Source of the DNA: Alphaproteobacteria bacterium
GTDB lineage: Bacteria; Pseudomonadota; Alphaproteobacteria; GCA-2731375
Reading direction: 5' to 3'
NCBI GenBank assembly: GCA_016776605.1
Contig: JADHTB010000017.1
Coordinates: 23,274-87,273 of the forward strand
Length of the DNA: 64,000 nucleotides
Part shown: positions 11,148 to 19,993 of the stretch, piece by piece
Layout of the letters: every line of letters starts with the position of its first letter
How positions within the stretch are numbered: position 1 is the first letter of the stretch
Made by a program: the position numbers and the translations under genes
Notes under the pieces: model-generated
Told to the model about the DNA's origin: nothing
The model's database searches: none
The model's input: the letters and a program-made list of their open reading frames with translations, nothing else

Positions 11148-12383
11148 ATGGCACTGACGGTTTTGAGCAACGGCCTGCTTTTCGATGGGCAGTCGCCCGA
11201 CTTAAAGGACGGCACCCATGTGGTGATCGAGGGCGACCGTATCAAAGAGGTCCTCCACGGCGGCGCCGTCCCAAAAGGCGACCGGGTGATCGACCTGGGC
11301 GGACGGGTGTTGATGCCGGGGCTGATCGATGCCCATGTGCATCTGATCGCCACCACGGCGGATCTGGGCAGCATCGGCAACGATCCCGCTTCGTTGACCG
11401 CCATGCGCGCCGGCCGCATTGCCGAGGGCATGTTGCGGCGCGGCTTTACCACCGTGCGGGATGCCGGCGGCGCCGACTGGGGCATGGCCATGGCAATCGA
11501 GGAAGGCCTGATCGCCGGCCCGCGTCTGTTCTATTCCGGCCGGGTGTTGAGCCAGACGGGGGGCCACGGCGATTCCCGGCCCCGGGTCTATGACTGGCAG
11601 GGCTGCCAATGCTGCCTGCCCAGCGCGCAGTTCACCGCCATCGCCGATGGCGTGGACGAGGTGCGCAAGGCGGCGCGCACGGAACTGCGCCGGGGCGCGA
11701 CACAGATCAAGATCATGGCTTCGGGCGGCGTGGCCTCGCCCACCGATCCAATCTGGAACCTGCAATATTCCGAAGACGAGATCGCGGCCGCGGTGTGGGA
11801 AGCGACATCGTGGCGCACCTACGTCATGGCGCATGCCTATACGCCCGAGGCCATCGCGCGTTGTGTGCGCCTGGGCGTGCGTTCCATCGAACATGGCAAT
11901 CTGATCGACCGGCCCACCCTGGAACTGATGCTGGAAAAGGATGCCTGGCTGGTACCCACCCTGGTAACCTACAATTCCCTGCACAAATATGGTGCCGATT
12001 ATGGTCTGCCCGCCGTCAGCATTGCCAAGGTTGACGACGTGCGGGTGCAGGGCCTGGAAGCCCTGGCCATGGCCTTTGAGGCGGGCGTCAACATCGGCCT
12101 TGGCACCGACCTGTTGGGCGGTATGCACAAGGATCAATCGAACGAGTTCACCATCCGGGCCCAGGTAATGCCGGCCCTGGACGTGCTGCGTTCCGCCACC
12201 TCGGCCAATGCCCGCCTGTTGAACCAGGAGGGCCAACTGGGCATGGTGGCGCCCGGCGCCTTGGCCGATCTGATCGCCGTCGATGGCAATCCCCTGGACG
12301 ATATTTCCTGCCTGGACGGCCAGGGCGAGGCCATCGCGCTGATCCTAAAGGGCGGCGTTTCCTTCAAGAATACCCTGGCCTGA
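11148..12383 (+). CDS. Amidohydrolase (imidazolonepropionase-like)
   Basis: The 411-residue metal-dependent amidohydrolase has the first metal motif DAHVHL, a Lys in the IKIMASGG segment that may be the bridging ligand, the His of MAHAYTP, the His of IEHGNLI and the late catalytic Asp in GTDLLGG. This matches the prolidase/imidazolonepropionase-like branch that hydrolyses amide or peptide bonds and cyclic amides. The ATG at 11148 is chosen because GGGAGGGA lies 4-11 bases upstream; a longer in-frame start at 11052 has no such site. It is divergent from the cupin operon. Confidence 0.88.
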   Translation: MALTVLSNGLLFDGQSPDLKDGTHVVIEGDRIKEVLHGGAVPKGDRVIDLGGRVLMPGLIDAHVHLIATTADLGSIGNDPASLTAMRAGRIAEGMLRRGFTTVRDAGGADWGMAMAIEEGLIAGPRLFYSGRVLSQTGGHGDSRPRVYDWQGCQCCLPSAQFTAIADGVDEVRKAARTELRRGATQIKIMASGGVASPTDPIWNLQYSEDEIAAAVWEATSWRTYVMAHAYTPEAIARCVRLGVRSIEHGNLIDRPTLELMLEKDAWLVPTLVTYNSLHKYGADYGLPAVSIAKVDDVRVQGLEALAMAFEAGVNIGLGTDLLGGMHKDQSNEFTIRAQVMPALDVLRSATSANARLLNQEGQLGMVAPGALADLIAVDGNPLDDISCLDGQGEAIALILKGGVSFKNTLA

Positions 12384-12427
12384 TATTCATCCGGGCCACG
12401 GGCCTGGATATGGGGTAATCATCCGCC

Positions 12428-13093
12428 ATGATAGAGCCCGAAGCCCAGGTCTGCCCGCTTTGCGGTGGCACGCACATCGACCCTTACCATGCCGGCAAGG
12501 CGCGCGATTATTTGCATTGCGCGACCTGCGATCTGGTGTTCGTCCCAAGCTACCAGCATCTCTCAGATAGAGAGGAAAAGGCCTATTACGATCTGCACGA
12601 CAACCAACCCGATGACCCCGGTTACCGGCGTTTCCTCGACCGGCTGTTCACACCACTGCTGCAACGCCTGACGCCGAACGCCCAGGGCCTCGACTTTGGC
12701 AGCGGCCCCGGCCCGACCCTGTCAAAAATGTTCGAGGCGGCGGGCCATCCCGTTGCCTTGTACGATCCCTATTACGCCCCTGATAAAGCCGTGCTGTCCG
12801 CCGCCTACGATTTCATTACCTTGAGCGAGGTCGCCGAACATTTGGCCCAGCCGGGCACGGAACTGGATCGCCTGTGGGCCCGCCTGGCCCCCGGCGGCTG
12901 GCTGGGCATCATGACCAAACGGGTCCGCGACCAGACGGCATTCAAGACCTGGCACTACATCACTGACCCGACCCACATCGCCTTCTTTTCGGAGGCGACC
13001 TTCCAGTGGCTGGCCGGGCGCTGGTCAGCCATGGGGACGCCCGCAGCCCTGGTCATCGCGGGCAACGATGTGGTGTTGATCGGCAAGAGCTAG
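12428..13093 (+). CDS. Zinc-ribbon class I SAM-dependent methyltransferase
   Basis: This 221-residue protein starts with a probable zinc ribbon (C9, C12, C31, C34) followed by a Rossmann methyltransferase core with SAM motif LDFGSGPGP near residue 80. A later FLS-type helix region and a WHY/DPTHI segment recall Methyltransf_23-like enzymes. The substrate is unknown. Its stop overlaps the stop of the convergent CoA-transferase gene by 4 bases. Confidence 0.82.
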   Translation: MIEPEAQVCPLCGGTHIDPYHAGKARDYLHCATCDLVFVPSYQHLSDREEKAYYDLHDNQPDDPGYRRFLDRLFTPLLQRLTPNAQGLDFGSGPGPTLSKMFEAAGHPVALYDPYYAPDKAVLSAAYDFITLSEVAEHLAQPGTELDRLWARLAPGGWLGIMTKRVRDQTAFKTWHYITDPTHIAFFSEATFQWLAGRWSAMGTPAALVIAGNDVVLIGKS

Positions 13094-14280
13094 ATAACGT
13101 TTTCCTGACGCAGGGCGGCGATGGCGTCAGCATCAAGGTTCAGCCATTCGACCAGAACTTCATCGGTCTGCTGGCCCAGGGTTGGCACGGCACGATGGGT
13201 TTCGACCGGCGTATCGGTCAGGCGGATCGGATTGCCCTGCATCCGCACGGGGCCCAGTTTTGCGTGCCCGACTTCGATGATCTGACCACGGTGTTTAACC
13301 TGTGGGTTTTCGGCCAGATCGCTGACATCCGCCAGGCGGGCGCAGGGCACTCCAGCGGCTACCAAATGCTCCAGCAGCCAGTCCCGGTCGTGGCGCAGGA
13401 ACCACCCCGCCACGGTTTCATCAACCAGATCGGCATTTTCCAGCCGCTCCGGCGGCGTGGCGAAGCGGGGATCGTCCATCACCCCGGACTCGCCCATGAT
13501 CTCGAGCAGGGCTTCGAAATGTTTTTGATTGCCGGCCATCAGATGCAGGCGTTCGCCATCCCGGGTGCGATAGGTATTGGTCGGCGCGCTATAGCGGTCG
13601 CGGTTGCCCTTGCGTCCCATCACCGTGCCGTCGCGATGATGTTCGGCCACCGCCGTCATCAAAAACGACATGGCGGTATCCAGCAGAGGCACATCGACCA
13701 CCTGGCCGCGTCCGGTCCGCGCCCGCGCGTGCAGGGCGGCCATTACGCCCAGGGCGGCGTTGGTGCCGGTAGAATAGTCGATCACGATGGAACCAAACAT
13801 CGTCGCCTCGCCGTCGGGGCTGCCCGTCAGCTGCATCAGGCCGCCTTCGGCCTGGGCGATGGCGTCGAACGCGGGCCGCGTGGCCCAGGGGCCGTCCTGC
13901 CCGAAGCCTGAAATACGCGCCATCACCAGACGCGGGTTCAAGGCGCTGACCTCGTCCCAGCCAAAGCCCATGGCCTCCATGGTGCCGGGGCGAAAATTTT
14001 CCACCAGAACATCGGCCTCCCCGATCAGCGAAGCAAGGATCTCGCGGCCCCTTGGATGGCGTAAATCCAGCGTCAGGGAGCGCTTGTTGCGGTTGAACAT
14101 CAGCATATAGAGCTTGTCATCACCCGTCGCGGCACCAGGACCGCGCATGATGTCACCCGTATCGGGTTTCTCGACCTTGATCACGTCGGCCCCGAAATCA
14201 CCCAGCATCTGGGCGCAATAAGGCCCAGAGACATAGCGCGCCAGGTCGAGCACCTTTATCCCGTCAAGCGCACCGGCCAT
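13090..14280 (-). CDS. CaiB/BaiF family CoA-transferase
   Basis: A 396-residue class III CoA-transferase, moving CoA from one acyl-CoA to a carboxylic acid. The N-terminal segment LDLARYVSGPYCAQMLGDFGADVIK is family-typical, and the probable catalytic Asp is in VIDYSTGTNAAL. Length is normal for the family (about 390-420). An AAGGAGG site just upstream supports the ATG at 14280. It follows gloA on the same strand with a short gap containing an 18-bp tandem duplication. Acceptor and donor acids are unknown; the succinate-dependent members are an obvious comparison. Confidence 0.92.
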   Translation of the reverse strand: MAGALDGIKVLDLARYVSGPYCAQMLGDFGADVIKVEKPDTGDIMRGPGAATGDDKLYMLMFNRNKRSLTLDLRHPRGREILASLIGEADVLVENFRPGTMEAMGFGWDEVSALNPRLVMARISGFGQDGPWATRPAFDAIAQAEGGLMQLTGSPDGEATMFGSIVIDYSTGTNAALGVMAALHARARTGRGQVVDVPLLDTAMSFLMTAVAEHHRDGTVMGRKGNRDRYSAPTNTYRTRDGERLHLMAGNQKHFEALLEIMGESGVMDDPRFATPPERLENADLVDETVAGWFLRHDRDWLLEHLVAAGVPCARLADVSDLAENPQVKHRGQIIEVGHAKLGPVRMQGNPIRLTDTPVETHRAVPTLGQQTDEVLVEWLNLDADAIAALRQENVI

Positions 14281-14297
14281 TGGGCATCGCCTCCTTT

Positions 14298-14333
14298 ATT
14301 ACCAGCTACCCGTATATTACCAGCTACCCGTAT
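14298..14333. repeat. 18-bp exact tandem duplication across the gloA stop
   Basis: ATTACCAGCTACCCGTAT occurs twice head to tail (14298-14315 and 14316-14333). On the minus strand the second copy encodes the last five gloA codons and the stop, and the first copy repeats them just downstream. The duplication left the reading frame intact because it fell after the stop. Confidence 0.95.
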
Positions 14334-14757
14334 TTTCCATCGAGGCCCATGGTTCTTGCGGTGGCAGGGCATCACCGTCCTGCAACAGCTCGATCGAAAT
14401 ATTGTCCGGGCTGCGGACAAAGGCCATATAGCCGTCGCGGGGCGGCCGGTTGATGGTGACGCCCGCATCCATCAGGCTTTGACAGGTTTGGTAAATGTTA
14501 TCGACCTGAAACGCCAGGTGGCCAAAGTTTCGCCCGCCCGGATAGTCTTCCGGGTCCCAATTATAGGTCAGCTCGACAACCGGCGCCTTGGTCGCCCTGG
14601 CCGCGTCCTCGTCCGCCGAGGCAGCGAGAAATATGTTGGTGTAGCGGCCCTTTTCACTTTCACTGCGCCGGGTTTCGACCATGCCCAGCAGGTCACAGAA
14701 AAAATGCAGCGTTTCGTCAAGGTTCGAGACACGAACCATGGTGTGAAGATATCTCAT
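14317..14757 (-). CDS. gloA: Lactoylglutathione lyase (glyoxalase I)
   Basis: This 146-residue VOC-fold metalloenzyme isomerises the methylglyoxal-glutathione hemithioacetal to S-lactoylglutathione. The four expected metal ligands are visible: H5, E62 (in VELTYNW), H80 (in FGHLAF) and E123 (in SIELLQ). The short form without insertions matches the bacterial Ni/Co-type enzymes. It is the first gene of a leftward pair with the CoA-transferase. Confidence 0.93.
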   Translation of the reverse strand: MRYLHTMVRVSNLDETLHFFCDLLGMVETRRSESEKGRYTNIFLAASADEDAARATKAPVVELTYNWDPEDYPGGRNFGHLAFQVDNIYQTCQSLMDAGVTINRPPRDGYMAFVRSPDNISIELLQDGDALPPQEPWASMENTGSW

Positions 14758-14869
14758 GCGTGGTTCCGCTTCTTGGGTTTAGAATGATCGGGTAATTAGA
14801 ATATCCGGTAATGCCCTGGCAGAACACCACCTATCGATGGAGCCCCCTAGCCATTTAAGGAAGACGCCC

Positions 14870-16099
14870 GTGGACAGCAACATATCATCCGAAAGCAAGC
14901 CCGCCTTGCACGGCATTAAAATTCTGGATCTGACCCAGTTCGAGGCTGGACCGTCTTGTACGGAAGCCCTGGCCTGGATGGGCGCGGAAGTGGTCAAGGT
15001 TGAAGAGCCGAAAATGGGGGAACCGGGACGCTGGAGCTTTTCCGACGAACCAGGCGTGGATGCGAACTATTTCCTGTACTTCAATCTCAACAAACGCAGC
15101 ATCACCTGCAACCTCAAGGACGACGAGGGCAAGGCCTTGCTGGTCAAGTTGATCGAAAACGTCGATGTGGTGATCGAAAACATGGCGCCGGGCACGTTTG
15201 CCCGATTGGGTTTTGACTATGAACGTCTAAACGCGATCAACCCCCGGGTAATCTTCGCCCAGATCAAGGGCTTCGCGCCGGACAGCCCGCACGCGAACTA
15301 TCTCTCCTTCGATATGATCGCCCAGGCGACGGGAGGCACCATGGGGATCAACGGCGCGGCGGGCGGCCCGCCGGTCAGGCCGGGCTCCACCATCGGCGAT
15401 ACCGGCACCGGCATGCTTTGCGCCATGGGCATTCTGGGCGCGCTGTTCCAACGGCATACCACGGGTCGCGGCCAGCATATTCAGATCGCCATGCGCGATG
15501 CCATGTTGAACTATTGCCGGACAGCGATGAGCAAGCAGGTGCCGTCCGATACCGCCCTGCCCCGGGCGGGCAACGATATCGTCGGCTCCTCCCCTGGCGG
15601 TCTTTATCCGTGCAAACCAGGCGGGGCGGACGACCATTGCTTCATCTTCGCCTCACGAGCCAACGAAGAACACTGGCGCCGGCTGGCCCGCATCATCGGA
15701 CGCGAAGATATGATTGACGATCCAAGCCTGCAGGATCCCTCGGCCCGCTACGAGGCCCGGGACGTCGTCAATACGGCAATTATCGAGTGGACCATGCAGC
15801 ACACCAAAGAGGAAGTGATGCAGGCCGTGGCCGGGGCCGGCGTGCCCTGCGGCGCGGTTTACAATACCCTCGAACTGATGCATGACCCGGACCTGCATGC
15901 CCGCGGCATCATGACCAAGATCGATCATCCCCAGCGTGGCGAGGTCAACGTCGCCGGATGGCCGGTTAAGATGTCGGACAGCTATGTGCCTGTCGTGTCC
16001 TCGCCTCTGCTGGGGGCTGACAATGAAGCCATCTACGGCGACTGGCTCGGCTGTTCCAAGGATGAAGTCAGAGATATGCGCGAGCGCAAGGTTATTTAA
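14870..16099 (+). CDS. CaiB/BaiF family CoA-transferase (formyl-CoA transferase-like)
   Basis: A class III CoA-transferase of 409 residues with the probable catalytic Asp in IGDTGTGM and the family N-terminus LDLTQFEAGPSCTEAL. I choose the GTG at 14870 because AGGAAG lies 6 bases upstream; the ATG at 14837 has no ribosome-binding site. It is followed by a 2-hydroxyacyl-CoA lyase-like TPP enzyme and an SDR on the same strand. Formyl-CoA transferase next to oxalyl-CoA decarboxylase is a known pairing. Here the likely role is moving CoA from formyl-CoA to a 2-hydroxy acid, or the reverse, which is inference from context. Confidence 0.9.
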   Translation: MDSNISSESKPALHGIKILDLTQFEAGPSCTEALAWMGAEVVKVEEPKMGEPGRWSFSDEPGVDANYFLYFNLNKRSITCNLKDDEGKALLVKLIENVDVVIENMAPGTFARLGFDYERLNAINPRVIFAQIKGFAPDSPHANYLSFDMIAQATGGTMGINGAAGGPPVRPGSTIGDTGTGMLCAMGILGALFQRHTTGRGQHIQIAMRDAMLNYCRTAMSKQVPSDTALPRAGNDIVGSSPGGLYPCKPGGADDHCFIFASRANEEHWRRLARIIGREDMIDDPSLQDPSARYEARDVVNTAIIEWTMQHTKEEVMQAVAGAGVPCGAVYNTLELMHDPDLHARGIMTKIDHPQRGEVNVAGWPVKMSDSYVPVVSSPLLGADNEAIYGDWLGCSKDEVRDMRERKVI

Positions 16100-16155
16100 A
16101 ACAGATACGAAGCATTCCACGAAAACCAATCCACGAATAAACATGGGAGATAAAA

Positions 16156-17811
16156 ATGGCTAAGGTCACTGGCGCCACATTGCTGGCGAGAAGTCTGAAA
16201 CAACAAGGCGTCGAGTATATGTTCGGGATTGTCGGCTTTCCCGTACAACCGATTGCCGCGGCCGCACAGGAAGCGGGCATCAAATATATCGGCATGCGGA
16301 ACGAACAGTCAGCCTCCTACGCGGCCCAGGCCGCCGGCTATCTGACCGGACGGCCCGGCGCCTGTCTGACGGTTTCAGGCCCCGGCGTCGTGCATGGCCT
16401 GGCGGGCCTGGCCAATGCGCAACAGAATTGCTGGCCGATGATCATGATCGGTGGCGCCTCGCCCACCTATCAAAATGGCATGGGCGGCTTCCAGGAAGAG
16501 CGCCAGGTGGAAATTGCCTCTCCCTTCTGCAAATTTGCCCATGCGGTCGAACATGTTCACCGGGTACCTTTTTATGTAGAGCTGGCGATCCGCAATTCCA
16601 TCTACGGACGTCCGGGTGCTGTCTATCTGGATATGCCCGACGATATTATCCAGGGCGAGGTGGACGAGGACGAAGTCCAGATGATGGCCACCATCCCCGA
16701 ACCGCCACGGATGCAGGCGGTCTCCGAGAATATCGAGGCGGCCCTTGATGCCATGGAGTCGGCTGAGCGGCCCCTGGTCATCGTCGGCAAGGGCATGGCC
16801 TGGTCACGGGCCGAGGACGAGGTCCGGGCCTTCATCGAACGCACCCAGCTGCCGTTCCTGGCCTCGCCCATGGGCAAGGGCGTGCTGGACGATAATCACC
16901 CCCTCTCGGTCGGCGCCGCGCGCAGCCATGCCTTGAAGGAAGCCGATGTCGTCTTCCTGATGGGTGCGCGGTTGAACTGGATCATGCATTACGGCCAGTC
17001 ACCGCGTTTCTCCAAGAATGTCCGAGTTGTACAACTGGACATCTCGCCGGAGGCAATCGGCAACAACGTACCGACCGAGGTGGCGTTGGTGGGTGATGGC
17101 AAGACCATCGTCGGGCAGCTCAACACGGCGCTGGAGAACCGCCAGTGGTTCTATCCCTCGGGCACCGATTGGATGAAGGCAATCGCGGAAAAGGCTGACG
17201 CCAATGCCAAGGCGATCCAGCCGATGATCGACGACAATTCCACCCCGACGAATTATTACCGGGCCCTGAAGGATATCAGCGCCTGGGCCACCGAGGACGC
17301 GGTGATTATTGGCGAGGGCGCCAATACCATGGACATCGGCCGCACCCAATTGCCCAACGCGGCGCCCAGACTGCGCCTGGATGCCGGCAGCTATGGCACC
17401 ATGGGCATTGGCATGGGCTTTGCCGTCGCGGCAGCCGTGGTGCATCCCGAACGGCCGATCATTTCGGTCTCGGGCGACTCCGCGATCGGCTTTTCCGGTA
17501 TGGAGATGGAGACCGCCTGCCGCCACAATCTGCCGATCAAGATCGTAGTGCTGAACAACGGCGGCATTGGCAAGGGCATTGCGGAATTCCCCACCGATGA
17601 ACCCCTGCCCCCCGGTGTGCTGACCATCGGCGCGCGCTATGACCTGATGATGGAAGCCTTTGGCGGCAAGGGCTTTTTTGTGGAAGATCCCGCCGACCTG
17701 GCCGGCGTCCTGGAACAGGCCAAGGCCCACAATGGCCCAACCCTGGTCAATGTCGTCCTGCATCCGGAAGCGGGCCGCAAGCCGCAACAGTTCGGCTGGT
17801 TGACGACTTGA
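16156..17811 (+). CDS. TPP enzyme: 2-hydroxyacyl-CoA lyase/oxalyl-CoA decarboxylase type
   Basis: At 551 residues this is a full three-domain ThDP enzyme. The catalytic Glu is E50 in MRNEQ. The ThDP/Mg motif runs from GDSAIGFSGME to NNGG in the C-terminal third. The segments MRNEQ-x-x-x-YAA, GYLTGRPGACL, NCWPMIMIGG and SIYGRPGAVYLD agree better with the 2-hydroxyacyl-CoA lyase (HACL1) branch than with oxalyl-CoA decarboxylase. HACL enzymes split 2-hydroxyacyl-CoA into formyl-CoA and an aldehyde or ketone one carbon shorter. The neighbouring CoA-transferase and SDR could supply the substrate and process the product. Acetolactate synthase is a less likely reading. Confidence 0.85.
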   Translation: MAKVTGATLLARSLKQQGVEYMFGIVGFPVQPIAAAAQEAGIKYIGMRNEQSASYAAQAAGYLTGRPGACLTVSGPGVVHGLAGLANAQQNCWPMIMIGGASPTYQNGMGGFQEERQVEIASPFCKFAHAVEHVHRVPFYVELAIRNSIYGRPGAVYLDMPDDIIQGEVDEDEVQMMATIPEPPRMQAVSENIEAALDAMESAERPLVIVGKGMAWSRAEDEVRAFIERTQLPFLASPMGKGVLDDNHPLSVGAARSHALKEADVVFLMGARLNWIMHYGQSPRFSKNVRVVQLDISPEAIGNNVPTEVALVGDGKTIVGQLNTALENRQWFYPSGTDWMKAIAEKADANAKAIQPMIDDNSTPTNYYRALKDISAWATEDAVIIGEGANTMDIGRTQLPNAAPRLRLDAGSYGTMGIGMGFAVAAAVVHPERPIISVSGDSAIGFSGMEMETACRHNLPIKIVVLNNGGIGKGIAEFPTDEPLPPGVLTIGARYDLMMEAFGGKGFFVEDPADLAGVLEQAKAHNGPTLVNVVLHPEAGRKPQQFGWLTT

Positions 17812-17846
17812 TTTTGGGCTTGGATTGACGTTGGGGGAGATAAGAC

Positions 17847-18596
17847 ATGCGCTTGAAAAATAAGGTGGCGATTGTTACCGGTGCCGCCTCGGGCATGGGG
17901 GCATCGACGGCGAAGCTATTCGCCGCCGAAGGCGCCAAGGTGATCGTGGCGGATCTGATGCAGGCCGAGGGCGAGGCGGTGGTGGCCGAAATTGCCGCCG
18001 CCGGCGGCGAGGCCCGGTTTCAGATGCTCAATGTGACGAGCGAAGGGGACTGGGAGAGCCTGGTTGCCGACACCATGGGGGCTTATGGCCAGGTCGACAT
18101 CCTGGTGAACAACGCCGGGGTGAGCGGCAGCAACCCAGATCGGTTGAGCATAGACACCTGGGACGAACAGATGAACGTCAATGCCAAAGGGGTATTCCTG
18201 GGCATGCGGGCGGTGGTTCCCACGATGCAGCAGGCTGGCCGGGGCTCGATTGTGAATATCTCGTCCATCTCCGGGTTCGTCGGGCAAAAATTCGTCCACA
18301 TGGGTTATAACGCCGCGAAAGGCGCGGTGCGGCTGGCGACCAAGGCCGCCGCCGTGCAGTTCGCCGGCGATAATATCCGGGTCAATTCGGTCCATCCCGG
18401 CGTCATGCCCGCCATGCGAACCTCGCAGATGACCGCCGATCCAGAGGTGCGCCGAAAAATGCTGTCGGCCATACCCATGGGGCGCGAGGGCGGCGTCGAG
18501 GAAGTCGCCTATACGAACCTGTTCCTGGCCAGCGACGAAGCCTCCTACATCACCGGCATCGAAGTCCCGGTGGACGGCGGCTATCTGGCTATGTAG
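17847..18596 (+). CDS. SDR-family NAD(P)-dependent oxidoreductase
   Basis: A classical short-chain dehydrogenase of 249 residues with the cofactor motif TGAASGMG (11-18), NNAG in VNNAGVSG, and catalytic Ser and Tyr-x3-Lys in SSISG and YNAAK. It ends in the usual VPVDGGY segment. A GGGGAGATAAG ribosome-binding site precedes the ATG. It is third in the CoA-transferase/TPP-lyase operon and may oxidise or reduce an alcohol, ketone or aldehyde of that pathway. The specific substrate is unknown. Confidence 0.9.
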   Translation: MRLKNKVAIVTGAASGMGASTAKLFAAEGAKVIVADLMQAEGEAVVAEIAAAGGEARFQMLNVTSEGDWESLVADTMGAYGQVDILVNNAGVSGSNPDRLSIDTWDEQMNVNAKGVFLGMRAVVPTMQQAGRGSIVNISSISGFVGQKFVHMGYNAAKGAVRLATKAAAVQFAGDNIRVNSVHPGVMPAMRTSQMTADPEVRRKMLSAIPMGREGGVEEVAYTNLFLASDEASYITGIEVPVDGGYLAM

Positions 18597-18660
18597 CGCG
18601 GCTTGGGCTCAGTGCCATTTTTGCCTTGGGCCATCGCCGAAATTCAAGTGACCAACCGAG

Positions 18661-18733
18661 GCCGCGACGGCGGCCCGGCGCCCCCGCGCCGCCCGCGCGG
18701 AGCGGTGCGCTTTGGCGCACAAGCGCGAGCGAC
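18661..18733. repeat. GC-rich REP-like repeat, copy A
   Basis: A very GC-rich segment starting GCCGCGACGGCGGCCCGGCG and containing a GTGCGC/GCGCAC hairpin with a TTTG loop. It closely matches 58902-58972: the first 24 bases are identical, and the hairpin stem is conserved while its loop differs (CAAAG there). Both copies lie in gaps between convergent genes. Confidence 0.8.
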
Positions 18734-18757
18734 TAGACCACATTTATAAAAGATAGA

Positions 18758-18783
18758 CCCGTTTCGAATTTTGTCGAAACGGG
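18758..18783 (-). terminator. Hairpin terminator after the nitronate monooxygenase gene
   Basis: A perfect 10-bp stem CCCGTTTCGA/TCGAAACGGG with a 6-base loop sits 2 bases past the stop of the leftward gene. On that strand it is followed by a modest T-rich run (TCTATCTTTT). It may also stop rightward transcription from the SDR operon. Confidence 0.6.
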
Positions 18784-18784
18784 A

Positions 18785-19921
18785 TTAGGGCGCGAACTGG
18801 ACCCGTTGCGGGATTTCCGACAGGGCCTGGACGGTGCCGGCCACCAGATCGGCCATGATATCGGCCGCGGGGCGGCGTTCGGTCAGCAGGCCCGCGCCCT
18901 GGCCCGCCGCATTCATGTACAGATCCCAACGGTCCGCCTGTTGGGCCGCGCTTATAAAATCCTCCATCAAGACGCGCTGATGCGGCGAGGGTAGCGGTTC
19001 CAGCCCCGATTGCGCCCAGGCATCAGTGACCACGCTGCGCTTGGCGCGCAGGGTCTTGCCGGTCCAGGCCTGGGAGATACGAAAATCCGTGGCCTTGCCG
19101 GCAACGATGTCATCCTTGACCACGTTCGGCAGGGCGCATTCCTCGGATACCAGAAAGGCGGTACCGACCCAGACCCCGATGGCGCCAAGGGCAAGTGCTG
19201 CGGCAATACCCCTGCCCCCGACAATGCCCCCCGCCGCCACCACGGGCACGGGGGCAATCGCCTCGACCGACTGGGCCACCAGGGGCAAGGTGGCGACGGG
19301 GCCTGTATGACCACCGCCTTCCGTGCCCTGGCAGACCACGATATCGACGCCGGCATCGCGGTTGCGTTCGGCGTTGCGGACCGTGCCGGCCAGACCGATC
19401 ACCACCATGCCCTGTTTCCGGGCGCGGGGAATAATTCGGGCCGGATCGCCCAGGCCGGCGGCAAAGATCGGCACTTCCTCTTCCAGCACCACCTGGATCT
19501 GCGCCTCGGCATAAACATCGGAATTGACGATATCGTTCTCCATCGGCGCGGGCGGCAAATCAAAGCGTTCCAGCAATTCGTGCATGAAGGCCACATGGGC
19601 CGGAAAATCACGGCGCAACTCTTCGCGCACGCCGGTGCGCGTGGTGGAGGCGGCGGCAAGAGAGGCGGGCAGCAACAGATCGACGCCGAACGGTTTATCG
19701 GTCAACTGGCGCACCCGCTGGATACGCCGGCGCACCTCTTCGGGCGACAGGGCAGAGCCGCCCAGCACACCGCAGCCCCCCGCATTCGACACCGCCGCCA
19801 CCAACTCGGGCGGCGTGCCCATGCCCCAAACTCCCATGCCGGCCAGCATGATGGGATATTCGACCTGCAAAATATCACAGAGCTCGGTACGCAGGATGGG
19901 GCGGGTCACTGGATGGGTCAT
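18785..19921 (-). CDS. Nitronate monooxygenase-like FMN protein (1)
   Basis: A 378-residue TIM-barrel flavoprotein of the NPD/YrpB family. Family markers are the N-terminal YPIMLAGMG, the GVDLLLP strand, the GTEGGGHTG phosphate-binding loop and the GAIGVWVGTAFL strand. The family oxidises propionate-3-nitronate or acts as enoyl reductase or flavin-dependent oxidoreductase in the cytoplasm, so the exact reaction is not certain. A second, distinct family member is encoded at 21911-22993. Confidence 0.88.
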   Translation of the reverse strand: MTHPVTRPILRTELCDILQVEYPIMLAGMGVWGMGTPPELVAAVSNAGGCGVLGGSALSPEEVRRRIQRVRQLTDKPFGVDLLLPASLAAASTTRTGVREELRRDFPAHVAFMHELLERFDLPPAPMENDIVNSDVYAEAQIQVVLEEEVPIFAAGLGDPARIIPRARKQGMVVIGLAGTVRNAERNRDAGVDIVVCQGTEGGGHTGPVATLPLVAQSVEAIAPVPVVAAGGIVGGRGIAAALALGAIGVWVGTAFLVSEECALPNVVKDDIVAGKATDFRISQAWTGKTLRAKRSVVTDAWAQSGLEPLPSPHQRVLMEDFISAAQQADRWDLYMNAAGQGAGLLTERRPAADIMADLVAGTVQALSEIPQRVQFAP

Positions 19922-19993
19922 GGGAGGGCACGCTTCTCTACATGTGGTTGGAATTGCTATACCCTAGCTTAGGACAAACAAGGAGAGTTAGAA

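Noticed and set aside
11202-12236. Long minus-strand frame inside the amidohydrolase gene
   Set aside because: The + strand protein has all amidohydrolase metal motifs and a ribosome-binding site; the antisense frame is low-complexity in composition.
16156-17811. Acetolactate synthase large subunit
   Set aside because: No small subunit gene is adjacent. The conserved segments agree better with 2-hydroxyacyl-CoA lyase/oxalyl-CoA decarboxylase, and the CoA-transferase neighbour supports that.
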